NCBI RefSeq assembly: GCF_022808595.1
Contig: NZ_JAKUCN010000001.1
Span: 248,001 to 312,000 of the forward strand
Origin: Microvirga solisilvae
Lineage (GTDB): Bacteria > Pseudomonadota > Alphaproteobacteria > Rhizobiales > Beijerinckiaceae
Length of the DNA stretch: 64,000 bases
Reading direction: 5' to 3'
Shown here: positions 1-7,779 of the stretch, piece after piece
How positions within the stretch are numbered: position 1 is the stretch's first letter
Layout of the letters: every line of letters starts with the position of its first letter
Made by a program: the position numbers and the translations under genes
Notes under the pieces: generated by a model
What the model was told of the DNA's origin: nothing
The model's input: the letters and a program-made list of their open reading frames with translations, nothing else
The model's database searches: none

Positions 1-324
1 GGGCTGGTTCACGAGCGGGCGCAGAACCACACGCTCCACCACCATGGCGAGCACCAGCATCGCAAGCGCGGCAAGGATGAGCGCTAGGAAGGCGGGAACG
101 CCCTTCTCGTAGAGGCCCACCAGGATCAGCGCCGCGAACACCACCATGATGCCCTGCGCGAAGTTGAATACGCCGGACGCCTTGAAGATCAGCACGAATC
201 CGAGCGCGATCAGCGCATAGAGCACGCCGGAGACGAGGCCTTCCCAGAGGGTCTGGATCAAAAGATCCGGCGCTTCGCCCATGAAGAGGAAGGGTTCGAT
301 GAAGACCTTGTAGAGAATATCCAT
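1..324 (-). CDS. livH: Branched-chain amino acid-type ABC transporter permease, LivH family (C-terminus outside window)
   Basis: Inner-membrane permease of a HAAT-type (branched-chain amino acid-like) ABC importer. Only the first 108 codons are visible; the gene runs off the left edge. The start is the ATG at 324, giving MDILYKVFIEPFLF. The family hallmark follows: a stretch reading LVSGVLYALIALGFVLIFKA, then GVFNFAQG, which is the usual LivH beginning of TM1-TM2, then further hydrophobic segments ending in VVERVVLRPL. It starts 10 bp after livG on the same strand and so belongs to the operon acyl-CoA ligase-livG-livH. Permease identity is firm from the motifs. The substrate is not shown, and the coupled ligase suggests a carboxylic acid rather than leucine or valine. 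Confidence 0.88.
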   Translation of the reverse strand, partial: MDILYKVFIEPFLFMGEAPDLLIQTLWEGLVSGVLYALIALGFVLIFKASGVFNFAQGIMVVFAALILVGLYEKGVPAFLALILAALAMLVLAMVVERVVLRPLVNQP

Positions 325-334
325 CAACGACCCC

Positions 335-1135
335 TCAATGCGCCACGCCGAGATAGGCATCGATCACGCGCTGGTCGCGCTTCACCTCATCGGGCGTGCC
401 ATCCGCGATCTTGCGGCCGTATTCCAGCACCACCACGCGGTCGGAAAGGTCCATCACCACGCCCATGTCATGCTCGATGAGCGCGATGGTGGTGCCGTAT
501 TGCTGGTTCACCTCCAGGATGAAGCGGGACATGTCCTCCTTCTCCTCGAGGTTCATGCCGGCCATCGGCTCGTCGAGCAGCAGCAGATCCGGTTCCATGG
601 CAAGCGCTCGGCCCAGTTCCACGCGCTTCTGCAGGCCGTAGGGCAGGCGGCCCACTGGCGTTTTGCGGATATGCTGGATTTCGAGGAAGTCGATGATCTC
701 CTCGACGAATTTCCGGTGCTCCACCTCCTCCTTCATGGCCGGGCCGTGGCGAAAGAGCTGCCAGAAGAAGTTCGAGCGCATCTTGATGGAGCGCCCCGCC
801 ATGATGTTGTCCAGCGTCGACATGCTCTTGAACAGCGCGACGTTCTGGAAGGTGCGGGCGATGCCGCCGCGCGCGGCCTCGTAAGGCCTCATCTTCGGGC
901 GCTTGATGCCCCTGAAGGTGATGCTGCCTTCGGTCGGATAATAGAAGCCGTTGATGCAGTTGAGCATCGAGGTCTTGCCCGCGCCGTTCGGGCCGATGAT
1001 GGCGCGGATCTCGCTCTTGCGGATGTCGAAGGATACGTCTGTCAGCGCCTTCACGCCGCCAAAGCCGAGCGAGACGTTCTCGACGGCAAGCAGCACGTCG
1101 CCCTTGGAGAGAACGGGATGATCGGGCGCTCTCAT
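335..1135 (-). CDS. livG: Branched-chain amino acid-type ABC transporter ATPase, LivG family
   Basis: Cytoplasmic ATPase of the LivFGHM-type importer, 266 aa. The Walker A motif GPNGAGKTS lies at residues 48-56. The C-loop has the LivG form LPYGLQKRVELGRAL (164-178) instead of a plain LSGGQ. Walker B is DLLLLDEP (183-190), and a switch histidine occurs in ALIEHDMG. The insert between Walker A and the C-loop is typical of LivG and absent from LivF. The ATG overlaps the stop of the upstream acyl-CoA ligase by 4 bp, so the two are translationally coupled, and livH follows 10 bp later. The family is certain; the solute is not. Confidence 0.92.
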   Translation of the reverse strand: MRAPDHPVLSKGDVLLAVENVSLGFGGVKALTDVSFDIRKSEIRAIIGPNGAGKTSMLNCINGFYYPTEGSITFRGIKRPKMRPYEAARGGIARTFQNVALFKSMSTLDNIMAGRSIKMRSNFFWQLFRHGPAMKEEVEHRKFVEEIIDFLEIQHIRKTPVGRLPYGLQKRVELGRALAMEPDLLLLDEPMAGMNLEEKEDMSRFILEVNQQYGTTIALIEHDMGVVMDLSDRVVVLEYGRKIADGTPDEVKRDQRVIDAYLGVAH

Positions 1136-3135
1136 TCGGCAGCCTCCGGGATGAGAGTGGCTTTGTCGACGGGATAGAGCTTCATGTCCTTGATCTTCAC
1201 CCGTGCCGAGATCACGCCTTTGCGGCCGTCCTCGAAGGTGACTTCGGTGGAGATGTCGGCCTCGGTCGAGCCATCGTAGAGCGCAGAGATCAATGGCGCG
1301 TAGCGCTCGGCGATGAAGCCGCGGCGAACCTTCTGTGTACGCGTCAGCTCGCCGTCATCGGCATCGAGTTCCTTGTGCAGGATGAGGAAGCGCTTAATCT
1401 GCGCCCCGCCCATGCGCGGCTCGGAGGCGAGCGAGCGGTTTACCTCGTCCACGTGCTTCTCGATCATCTCGTAGACGCGCGGATGGCCGGCCAACTCCTG
1501 ATACGAGGCGTAAATGACGCCGTTCCTCTCGGCCCAGTTGCTCACCGCCACGAGGTCGATATTGATGAAGGCCGAGACGTAATCCTTGCCGTCGCCGAAG
1601 CAGACCGCTTCCTTGATGTTGGGATAGAACTTCAGCTTGTTCTCGACATATTTCGGTGGGAAGAGCGCGCCGTCGCGCATCTTGCCCACATCCTTGGCGC
1701 GGTCGATGATCTTGAGGTGCCCGTTGGCGTCGAAGAAGCCCGCATCGCCCGAATGCACGAAGCCGTCCGCCGTCTTGGTCTCGGCGGTCTTCTCGTCGTC
1801 CTTGTAATAGCCTATGAACACGCCCGGCGAGCGATAGAGAACCTCGCCGTTGTCGGCGATGCGGATCTCGACTTCCGGAGCCGGGCGGCCCACGGTGTCG
1901 GCGCGGATTTCGCCATCCGGCTGCATGGTGATGTAGACGGAAGCTTCCGTCTGGCCGTAGAGCTGCTTCAGGTTCACGCCGATGGAACGGTAGAAACGGA
2001 AGATCTCGGGGCCGATAGCCTCACCCGCTGTGTAGCCCACCTTCACGCGGGTCATGCCGAAGCGGTTGCGCAGAGGTGCATAGACCAGCACATTGCCGAT
2101 CTGCCAAAGCAGGCGATCCCAGACGCTGACGCCCGGTTCCTTGTTCAGGATCTTCTCGCCCACCTTGTTGGCGTGCTTGATGAAGAAATGGAACATGCGC
2201 CGTTTCAAGGCGCCCGCATCCTCGATGCGCACCATGGTGAGCGTGAGAATGCTCTCGAACACGCGGGGCGGCGCGAAGATGTAGCTCGCGCCCACCTCGC
2301 GGCGATCCTCCGCCACGGTCTCGGGGCTTTCCGGGCAATTCACGCAAAGCCCGGCCAGGAAGGCCTGCGCATAGGAGAAGATGTGGTCGCCCACCCATGC
2401 GATGGGCAGGTAGGCCATGATCTCGTCGGTCTCGTTGAGATTGTCGAAATCGCAGCCGATGCGGGCCGCTGCGATCACCGCATCCGAAGTGAGCATCACG
2501 CCCTTGGGGCGGCCCGTCGTGCCTGAAGTGTAGAGGATGATCGCGAGGTCCGACCCCTTGCCGTTTTGCAGCTCGTTCTCGATTCCTGCCGCATCGTCCG
2601 CATTCTCAAGTCGCACGCGCCCTTCCTCGACCACGGAGGCGATGGAGTGCAGGCGGCTGTGGTCGTAATCGCGCAGGCCCTTCTCTTCGTCGTAGAGCAC
2701 ATGCTCCAGCTTCGGGAGTTGGTCGGAGACGGAGAGGAGCTTGTCGACCTGCTCCTGGTCCTGCACCGCCGCATGCGTCACCTCGGCATGGGAGAGCACA
2801 TAGGCAATCTCCTCGGCGACGGAATCCGCATAGACCGGGATCGGGATCGCGCCGAGCCATTGGGCGGCAGCGATGGTCCAGTAGAGATAGGGGCGGTTGT
2901 AGCCGATCACGGCGATCTTACTGCCGCGCTGCACACCCAGCGCCTGGAGACCGGATGCATAGGCACGGACGATGTCGTGAACTTGCGCCCACGTCCAGGA
3001 TTGCCAGATGCCGAGATCCTTGTGGCGGAACGCGGTGCGCTGCGGGCGGATGCGGGCATTCCGCGCCAGCAGCTTGGGGAAGGTATCGTCGCGCGAGTCC
3101 GCAGCCGCCGTCACCAGCGTCTCCTCCCTGGACAC
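1132..3135 (-). CDS. AMP-dependent long-chain acyl-CoA ligase (FadD/ACSL-like) coupled to a Liv-type transporter
   Basis: Predicted ATP-dependent acyl-CoA synthetase of 667 aa, which activates a carboxylic acid through an acyl-adenylate. The adenylation P-loop YTSGTTGRPKGVML lies at about 202-215. YGQTEAS follows, then the A8 hinge region HSGDAGFFDANGHLKIIDRAKD-like, and a C-terminal TRTQKVRRGF carrying the probable catalytic lysine. The length and the long insertion around FFIKHANKVGEK match the long-chain/bubblegum ACSL type more than short-chain ligases. It is the first visible gene of the operon and overlaps livG by 4 bp. Similar ligase-Liv operons are common in Rhizobiales and are usually read as uptake plus CoA activation of fatty or aromatic acids. 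That substrate idea is inference. Confidence 0.88.
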   Translation of the reverse strand: MSREETLVTAAADSRDDTFPKLLARNARIRPQRTAFRHKDLGIWQSWTWAQVHDIVRAYASGLQALGVQRGSKIAVIGYNRPYLYWTIAAAQWLGAIPIPVYADSVAEEIAYVLSHAEVTHAAVQDQEQVDKLLSVSDQLPKLEHVLYDEEKGLRDYDHSRLHSIASVVEEGRVRLENADDAAGIENELQNGKGSDLAIILYTSGTTGRPKGVMLTSDAVIAAARIGCDFDNLNETDEIMAYLPIAWVGDHIFSYAQAFLAGLCVNCPESPETVAEDRREVGASYIFAPPRVFESILTLTMVRIEDAGALKRRMFHFFIKHANKVGEKILNKEPGVSVWDRLLWQIGNVLVYAPLRNRFGMTRVKVGYTAGEAIGPEIFRFYRSIGVNLKQLYGQTEASVYITMQPDGEIRADTVGRPAPEVEIRIADNGEVLYRSPGVFIGYYKDDEKTAETKTADGFVHSGDAGFFDANGHLKIIDRAKDVGKMRDGALFPPKYVENKLKFYPNIKEAVCFGDGKDYVSAFINIDLVAVSNWAERNGVIYASYQELAGHPRVYEMIEKHVDEVNRSLASEPRMGGAQIKRFLILHKELDADDGELTRTQKVRRGFIAERYAPLISALYDGSTEADISTEVTFEDGRKGVISARVKIKDMKLYPVDKATLIPEAAE

Positions 3136-3350
3136 CGCATGGTTTCAAGCATGCGGGTTGGCCTCGTTTCCTCTGGCGCGGTTGTGGTGCCGCGCTTATT
3201 CACCGGCTTTGCGCCGGCAGCCCTCGTCGAGCTTTATGGGAGGTATTCTGTCGTGCCCTATCGGCATCGGCAAGGCGCGGCTTACCAATACCATGGGCTA
3301 ATATTGCAGCCGCCGCTTTTAGGGCAGGGCGCCGGGGCTGATTCAGGCGC

Positions 3351-3554
3351 TCAAGGCAAGGCTGTCAGCGCCGCTGGCTCGATCTCTTCCGCTCTGACCA
3401 AGCGTTCGACGCCGATCGTGTTCTTGATGCGGAAAAGCCGCTCGCCTTTGTCCTGGGCGACCAGGCAAACGATGCAATAGATGCGGTGATCCGCATAGCC
3501 GGCGGAAGGATGGGCGATCCGTACGAGTTGCCCGACATGAAATTCGTTCTGCAT
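3351..3554 (-). CDS. Small conserved-looking hypothetical protein
   Basis: A 67-aa soluble protein beginning MQNEFHVGQLVRI. The ATG at 3554 is preferred over an upstream GTG at 3569 because a GGAG ribosome binding site sits 6 nt before it. The N-terminal FHVGQLVRIAHPSAGYADHRIYCI pattern, followed by LFRIKNTIGVERLVRAEEI, looks like a small beta-barrel fold in which a GQLVRI strand precedes a turn. No enzyme motif is visible. It stands alone on the minus strand, about 215 bp upstream of the acyl-CoA ligase start, in a gap with no other visible gene. Function unknown. Confidence 0.6.
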   Translation of the reverse strand: MQNEFHVGQLVRIAHPSAGYADHRIYCIVCLVAQDKGERLFRIKNTIGVERLVRAEEIEPAALTALP

Positions 3555-3766
3555 CAGCGTCTCCGACACTGCTCGAGATGCAAAAGCCCGGAGCGGGGAA
3601 AGACTGAGGTAGCCCGCTTGGTCCCGTAAGGTGCCGGATCAAGAATGAGCGCTGCGGCGAAACGATGACAATGGCGTGTTCCGCCGCAGGATTTCCACGC
3701 CGTCCGACATAGCCTCAAGAGAATTTGAATGCGTCGAGCCAGCATTAACATAAGCTATCGGGGCGC

Positions 3767-3928
3767 TTACTGCGTCGGCTTGGCCGGAGCGCCACCTGGA
3801 GGAGGATTGGCCGGATTCGTCTGGGCAGGATTGTTCTGGTCGGTGCTGCCGGTCTCGTCGGGGCCGTCATCGCCGCAGGCGGTGAGCGCGAGAAGGGCGG
3901 CGAGGGGCAGGATCATTCGAAGTCGCAT
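3767..3928 (-). CDS. Small lipoprotein, 53 aa
   Basis: A short gene with start ATG at 3928 preceded by a strong AAGGAG site. The protein begins MRLRMILPLAALLALTACGDD. The signal peptide has a basic start, a Leu/Ala core and the lipobox LTAC, with lipidation expected on Cys18. The mature part is only about 35 residues, acidic then rich in Asn, Pro and Gly (GSTDQNNPAQTNPANPPPGG). The +2 residue is Gly, so outer-membrane sorting is possible. No catalytic domain fits. Such tiny Pro/Asn-rich lipoproteins are common in alphaproteobacteria and mostly uncharacterised. It may be the end of a short minus-strand transcript that passes the hairpin at 4017-4048. Confidence 0.7.
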   Translation of the reverse strand: MRLRMILPLAALLALTACGDDGPDETGSTDQNNPAQTNPANPPPGGAPAKPTQ

Positions 3929-4004
3929 AAGGATCTCCTTCACTTAAGGCGTCAACTCTCCGTCTGCGCGAAGGTTCTTCGTGAGGAGCGGCGCGATGCT
4001 TTGG

Positions 4005-4048
4005 CGAAAAAGAAAAAGCCGCGCCCGGATCGCTCCGGAGGCGCGGCT
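4005..4048 (-). terminator. Intrinsic terminator, minus strand
   Basis: A perfect 9-bp stem (AGCCGCGCC at 4017-4025 with GGCGCGGCT at 4040-4048). On the minus strand it is followed by a T-rich tract (complement of 4005-4016). It would end a minus-strand transcript from the right, where no annotated minus-strand gene exists. Confidence 0.6.
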
Positions 4049-4050
4049 CA

Positions 4051-4084
4051 TGTCCTGCAAGCCCCCATGCAGGACAGTGTTTTT
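4051..4084 (+). terminator. Intrinsic terminator, plus strand
   Basis: A perfect 9-bp stem (TGTCCTGCA at 4051-4059 with TGCAGGACA at 4068-4076) followed by GTGTTTTT. It lies back to back with the minus-strand terminator but has no annotated plus-strand gene upstream, which hints at a short RNA or at read-through control. Confidence 0.5.
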
Positions 4085-4368
4085 ATGAAATTGAGATCGT
4101 TAGTTGTGTTAATGGCCCCATCAATGAGAAAGGCTGTAGCCGACGCTCCTGCTCGGAAGAAGTAAGTAATAACACGTAGCAAACTGCTTAGCTTTACATG
4201 GATACGAAGCAACGATTGGCTGAAAAGCCTTTACTTATATCGGCTTGAACTTGGCTGTATGTCGTAATGGCCAAGATTTCATGGTCCCGATGCATGTTTC
4301 GATCCTCCGGCGAGTGACATTTTTGCCATGGGTGCGTTGTGCCTTATCTGTCAGGTTGAGGAGGCTTT

Positions 4369-4470
4369 ATGAATCGGGAACAGCGCAACAATATCTTGAC
4401 CGTTCTCGGTTTCGCTACCGGCGTTCTGGCGCTGGGAGCTTTGATCACGGTCATGCTCGTCTTCGGCTGA
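4369..4470 (+). CDS. 33-aa single-span membrane peptide
   Basis: A very short gene with the ATG at 4369 behind a clear GAGGAGG site. The protein starts MNREQRNNILTVLGFATGVL and continues into ALGALITVMLVFG before a stop at 4468. The first 8 residues are polar and basic; the rest is one hydrophobic helix of about 24 residues with small-residue spacing (G14, G18, G23). This gives an N-in single-pass topology. The good ribosome binding site and clean hydrophobic profile argue for a real gene. It lies 268 bp upstream of the c-di-GMP gene on the same strand. Function unknown. Confidence 0.6.
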   Translation: MNREQRNNILTVLGFATGVLALGALITVMLVFG

Positions 4471-4639
4471 TGAGCTTGGCGGAGAATTCTGAGAACGCGA
4501 TATCGTTGCTGAGAATTGCTTTGCGGATTCAGCAATTGTCAACAAGCGGCCTGCATATTAAAAGTATAGCTGTCGCATGACGCATGTGGCGGGTTGAGGG
4601 GCCGGGCTGAAGAAGCTGCCTCTCATAGGCATGATGCCG

Positions 4640-4720
4640 CTCTGCCAGGCCGGTGCAAATCCGGCATTTTCCCTCAACGAAGCCGTAAGCCACTGGCCCG
4701 TCCCTGTAACGGATGCGCAT
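4640..4720 (+). promoter_or_regulatory. Degenerate cobalamin-riboswitch-like element
   Basis: The stem-loop GCCGGTGCAAATCCGGC (4649-4665) matches the P3/loop core GGTG-AA-TCC of cobalamin riboswitches. CCCTCAACG and GTAAGCCACTGGCCCG (ending about 4700) follow in the order expected of CCCGCAACGGTAAGCCACTGG-type segments. The 3' B12 box (AGYCAGGAGACC-like) is not visible, and GGGAA before the GGTG is replaced by CCAGG. It may therefore be a decayed, truncated or variant element. It lies in the leader of the GGDEF-EAL gene, just before the chosen start. This is motif reading by eye only. Confidence 0.35.
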
Positions 4721-4737
4721 GCACGATTGCAGCACTC

Positions 4738-7005
4738 ATGAGTGATGGATTGCATTTCCCGATTCGGGATGAGGTGTCGGCCGTCCCATCGATCAGAGCG
4801 CATCGTGCTGTCCAAGCAAGAATTGCTCTTGCCGTCAGCCTCGTCACGCTGATTGCGCTCATACTCACGGGCTTTGCGCTCTATTGGGCGAGCCGCGAGA
4901 GCAACAGCGTCTCCATCGAACGCCAGCTGCGCACAACCGAGCGCTCGATTAGGGCCATCGTCAATGAGCTAGCACTTCAGCAGGAAGTCGTCGCGATCTG
5001 GGACGATGCCATCGTGCAGCTCGACAAGGATGAACTCGATTTCCAATGGATCGATGCCAATCTCGGCATCTGGCTGAGCAAGACCTTCGGGCAGGACGAG
5101 GTCTATATCCTGAATGCGGATGATCGACCGATCTATGCAGGAGTAGATGGGAAACGTGTCTCGACGGATGCTTTCCGACGGGTCAGCCCTGATATTGCAA
5201 GGCTCGTCAAGAATGTGCGCGAGAGCCAGAGTTTGTCTCACGCCGGACATGGTCCAAACGCGCGGGAACTTCATCTGACGACGAACAAGGCTATCGTCGA
5301 TGCGCATCTGCTCGAATTGCTCGGACGACCGACTGCTGTCAGCGTCATGAAGATCGTGCCTGAATCCGATGCGGTGCGTGTCGAGCCGGGCCGCGAGCAT
5401 CTGCTCGTGAGCATCCGTTTCCTGGACGGCAGCTTCATCAATCAGATTTCCGAGCGCAACCTGATCGACGGATTGCGCTTCTCGCGCCTGCGGGTGGGCG
5501 CGAGTGATGAAATCACCGTGCCACTCACGTCGGACGAAGGAGGCCTGATCGGGTACTTCCATTGGAAGCCCGAATTGCCGGGGCAGAAGATTCTGTCCTT
5601 CGTGGGGCCTGTTGCCGCTGCCACATCGCTCGCCATCGTCGTGGTCATGGTTCTTCTCGTGCGTTCCTTACGCCGGCTGGCCGCGCAGCAGGAGATGACC
5701 ATCGTCGAGTTGCGCGCCAGCCAGGCGCAGGCGCAGCATCTGGCCTTTCACGATGTGCTGACGGGCCTGCCGAACCGGGCCCTGTTCGATGCCCGTCTCG
5801 ATGAGGCTTTGTCGCGCACGAGGCGCGGCGAGCAGATCGCCGTGCTGATGCTCGATCTCGACCGCTTCAAGCACGTCAATGACAATCTCGGCCATCAGGC
5901 AGGCGACAACCTGATCCGGGCCTTTGCCCAGCGGCTGCTGAAACTGGTCCGGCCCGGCGATACGGTGGCGCGGCTGGGCGGCGACGAATTCGCCGTGATC
6001 CAGACGGGAATCCGCAGCGCGGAAGATGCCGAGGAGCTTTGCACCCACATTCTCGCGGCCCTCGACAGGCCGTTCGAGACATTCGGCCATCAGATCTTCG
6101 CCGCCGCCAGCATCGGCATCGCGCTCGCGCCGGAATTCGGAACCGACCGCGTTGACATCATGCGCAAGGCCGATATTGCGCTCTACAGCGCCAAGGACGA
6201 GGGCCGGGATTGCTACCGCATCTTCACCGCGGCCATGGACGAGGCCGTGAAGGTGCGCAGCTCCATCGAGGATGAGCTCCGCTCCGCCTTGAGGAGCGGC
6301 GAGGGATTGTCGGTGGTGTATCAGCCGCAATTCAAATCCAACGGCCATTCCATCGTAGGACTCGAGACGCTGGTACGCTGGAAGCATCCCACACGCGGGC
6401 CCATCCTGCCGGAGCAGTTCATCCCGGTGGCGGAGCAGACGGGCCTGATCTCCCGGCTCGGCGAATGGGTGCTGCAGCAGGCCTGCATGGCCTCGAAGCA
6501 ATGGCCAGACCTGTTCATATCCGTCAACGTGTCGCCCGCCCAGTTCCGCGTTCAGGGCTTCGCGGAACGCGTGACCGACATAGTGCGGGAGAGCGGCGCC
6601 GATCCGCGCAAGATCGAACTGGAAATCACCGAGGGCGTTCTGCTCGACAATGCGGGCGAGACGGCAAGCACGCTGCGCCAGTTGCGAGCTGCGGGATTCC
6701 GCATCGCGCTCGACGATTTCGGAACCGGCTATTCGAGCCTCGGTTATCTCCAGCGCTTTTCCATCGACAAAATCAAGATCGACCGCTCCTTCGTGATGAG
6801 CTTAGGCCAGACCGCGAATGCCATGGCCATCGTCAAATCCATCGTGGCCCTGGGCCAGGCCATGGACCTGACCGTCACGGCAGAGGGCGTGGAGACGGAG
6901 CACCAGAAGAGTTTTCTGTCCACCGCAGGCTGCAACGAGATGCAGGGCTTCCTGTTCTCGAAGGCGCTGCCGCTCGATCAAGTGGCACGCCTTCTCGCCG
7001 CGTGA
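4738..7005 (+). CDS. Membrane CHASE4-like sensor with GGDEF and EAL domains (c-di-GMP metabolism)
   Basis: A 755-aa inner-membrane protein. TM1 lies at about residues 33-53, a periplasmic CHASE4-like sensor at about 60-280 (VAIWDDAIVQLD and TFGQDEVYILN are typical), and TM2 at about 284-310. A GGDEF domain follows with intact RLGGDEFAVI (about 412-421) and an RPGD inhibitory I-site five residues before it. The EAL domain spans about 515-755, with ETLVRWKHP, NVSPAQF, LEITEG and DDFGTGYSSLGYL all present. Both synthesis and hydrolysis of c-di-GMP look chemically possible. The frame stays open upstream to 4594, but I choose ATG 4738, just before the N-tail and TM1. The ribosome binding site there is weak. 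The leader carries a riboswitch-like segment. The signal sensed is unknown. Confidence 0.9.
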   Translation: MSDGLHFPIRDEVSAVPSIRAHRAVQARIALAVSLVTLIALILTGFALYWASRESNSVSIERQLRTTERSIRAIVNELALQQEVVAIWDDAIVQLDKDELDFQWIDANLGIWLSKTFGQDEVYILNADDRPIYAGVDGKRVSTDAFRRVSPDIARLVKNVRESQSLSHAGHGPNARELHLTTNKAIVDAHLLELLGRPTAVSVMKIVPESDAVRVEPGREHLLVSIRFLDGSFINQISERNLIDGLRFSRLRVGASDEITVPLTSDEGGLIGYFHWKPELPGQKILSFVGPVAAATSLAIVVVMVLLVRSLRRLAAQQEMTIVELRASQAQAQHLAFHDVLTGLPNRALFDARLDEALSRTRRGEQIAVLMLDLDRFKHVNDNLGHQAGDNLIRAFAQRLLKLVRPGDTVARLGGDEFAVIQTGIRSAEDAEELCTHILAALDRPFETFGHQIFAAASIGIALAPEFGTDRVDIMRKADIALYSAKDEGRDCYRIFTAAMDEAVKVRSSIEDELRSALRSGEGLSVVYQPQFKSNGHSIVGLETLVRWKHPTRGPILPEQFIPVAEQTGLISRLGEWVLQQACMASKQWPDLFISVNVSPAQFRVQGFAERVTDIVRESGADPRKIELEITEGVLLDNAGETASTLRQLRAAGFRIALDDFGTGYSSLGYLQRFSIDKIKIDRSFVMSLGQTANAMAIVKSIVALGQAMDLTVTAEGVETEHQKSFLSTAGCNEMQGFLFSKALPLDQVARLLAA

Positions 7006-7008
7006 ACC

Positions 7009-7410
7009 TCACGCGCCGGGTAGCAGAACCGCTGCGATGACAAGGATGGTGCCGAGCAGCGAGACGAGCCAGACAAGCGAGCGGATATAGGGAATGCCGA
7101 GCGCATAAAGCGGCACGTAAGAAATCCGTGCCCAGAAATAGAGCTGCGCGCCCCACCACGTGAGAGCACCGTTACGCCCCGCCACATGCGCAATGAGGAT
7201 CGCCGCTGCGAAAAGCGGCAGCGTCTCGAATAGATTGCGCTGCGCCCGCATTAGCCGCCCCGTCACCTTGCCCACCGGCGGCCCGTCCTCATCCCGCGCG
7301 CTGGCATTATACGCCACGCCAGTTTCGCCCGTGCGCAACATGGCAGGCAGCAGGATTTGTACGAGGGCGAGAACGAGCGTCCAGGCGAGAAGGGTGAGTT
7401 CGGTTGTCAT
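7009..7410 (-). CDS. MAPEG family membrane protein
   Basis: A 133-aa integral membrane protein starting MTTELTLLAWTLVLAL at the ATG at 7410. The frame extends further upstream, but without a credible start. Four hydrophobic segments are visible, with the MAPEG-type motif LMRAQRNLFETLPLFAAAIL (about 54-73) and the ending YIRSLVWLVSLLG. These match the bacterial MAPEG (membrane-associated, eicosanoid/glutathione metabolism) group once called YecN-like. The gene converges on the GGDEF-EAL gene with 3 bp between stops. Family assignment is good; a glutathione-linked role is only the general expectation for the family. Confidence 0.8.
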   Translation of the reverse strand: MTTELTLLAWTLVLALVQILLPAMLRTGETGVAYNASARDEDGPPVGKVTGRLMRAQRNLFETLPLFAAAILIAHVAGRNGALTWWGAQLYFWARISYVPLYALGIPYIRSLVWLVSLLGTILVIAAVLLPGA

Positions 7411-7510
7411 GGGAGAGAGTGCCCAGCATATGGAGGGAGGGCGCATTATGGCGCGGACATTAAACCTGACAATCGGTGAGCTTGTGTTGTCAGAAAGCCG
7501 CCAAATGGGG

Positions 7511-7539
7511 TTGACGCCTCCATAAAAGCAGCCTATCTG
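7511..7539 (+). promoter_or_regulatory. Likely sigma-70 promoter for tRNA-Gln
   Basis: TTGACG (7511-7516), a 17-nt spacer and TATCTG (7534-7539) form a good housekeeping promoter match about 77 nt before the tRNA. The rest of the 205-bp gap shows no gene. Confidence 0.45.
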
Positions 7540-7615
7540 ACCGGCACTCACTGAGTTCGCCGCCGGAATACGATGTTTCGCATGTAGAAACGTCAAGCGG
7601 ATCAGGGACTTACGG

Positions 7616-7689
7616 TGGGGGATAGTTTAATGGTAGAACAGCGGACTCTGACTCCGTTAGTCTTGGTTCGAATCCAGGTCCCCCAGCCA
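7616..7689 (+). tRNA. tRNA-Gln (anticodon CTG)
   Basis: The acceptor arm TGGGGGA (7616-7622) pairs with TCCCCCA (7679-7685), the discriminator is G, and CCA is encoded (7687-7689). The D-loop is TAGTTTAATGGTAGAAC. The anticodon stem GCGGA/TCCGT holds the loop CTCTGAC with anticodon CTG. The T arm contains GGTTCGAATCC. All cloverleaf elements are intact. With GatCAB encoded nearby, Gln-tRNA is probably made by amidation of Glu-tRNA(Gln), the usual route in alphaproteobacteria. Confidence 0.97.
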
Positions 7690-7779
7690 CTCTCCCGATC
7701 AAAGCACTAGCGACGCTCGACCCCTCCTAGAACTAATCCGCTTTCTAAACCTGAGCGGCGGCATTGGGCCGGTAGAGCC

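Larger units (their letters stand above)
3929..4368. other. 440-bp intergenic region with opposed terminators and AT-rich promoter DNA
   Basis: No convincing gene lies between the lipoprotein and the 33-aa peptide. The left part carries two adjacent hairpins with U-tracts pointing opposite ways (listed separately). From about 4085 the DNA is much more AT-rich than its surroundings, as expected of promoter DNA, and leads into the GAGGAGG-type site before the peptide gene at 4369. A small RNA on either strand ending at one of the hairpins is possible but unproven. Confidence 0.5.

Noticed and set aside
3729-3947. 72-codon plus-strand frame opposite the lipoprotein
   Set aside because: Poor composition and no ribosome binding site; the minus-strand lipoprotein has both a strong site and a lipobox.
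3944-4051. 35-codon minus-strand frame (MSRASGAIRARLF) ending just before the lipoprotein gene
   Set aside because: It runs through the terminator hairpin and its T-tract, so the pattern reads better as RNA structure; AGGA is too close to the ATG.
4085-4165. 26-codon plus-strand frame (MKLRSLVVLMAPSM)
   Set aside because: Begins inside the terminator U-tract region with only a weak AGGA upstream; no conserved feature visible.
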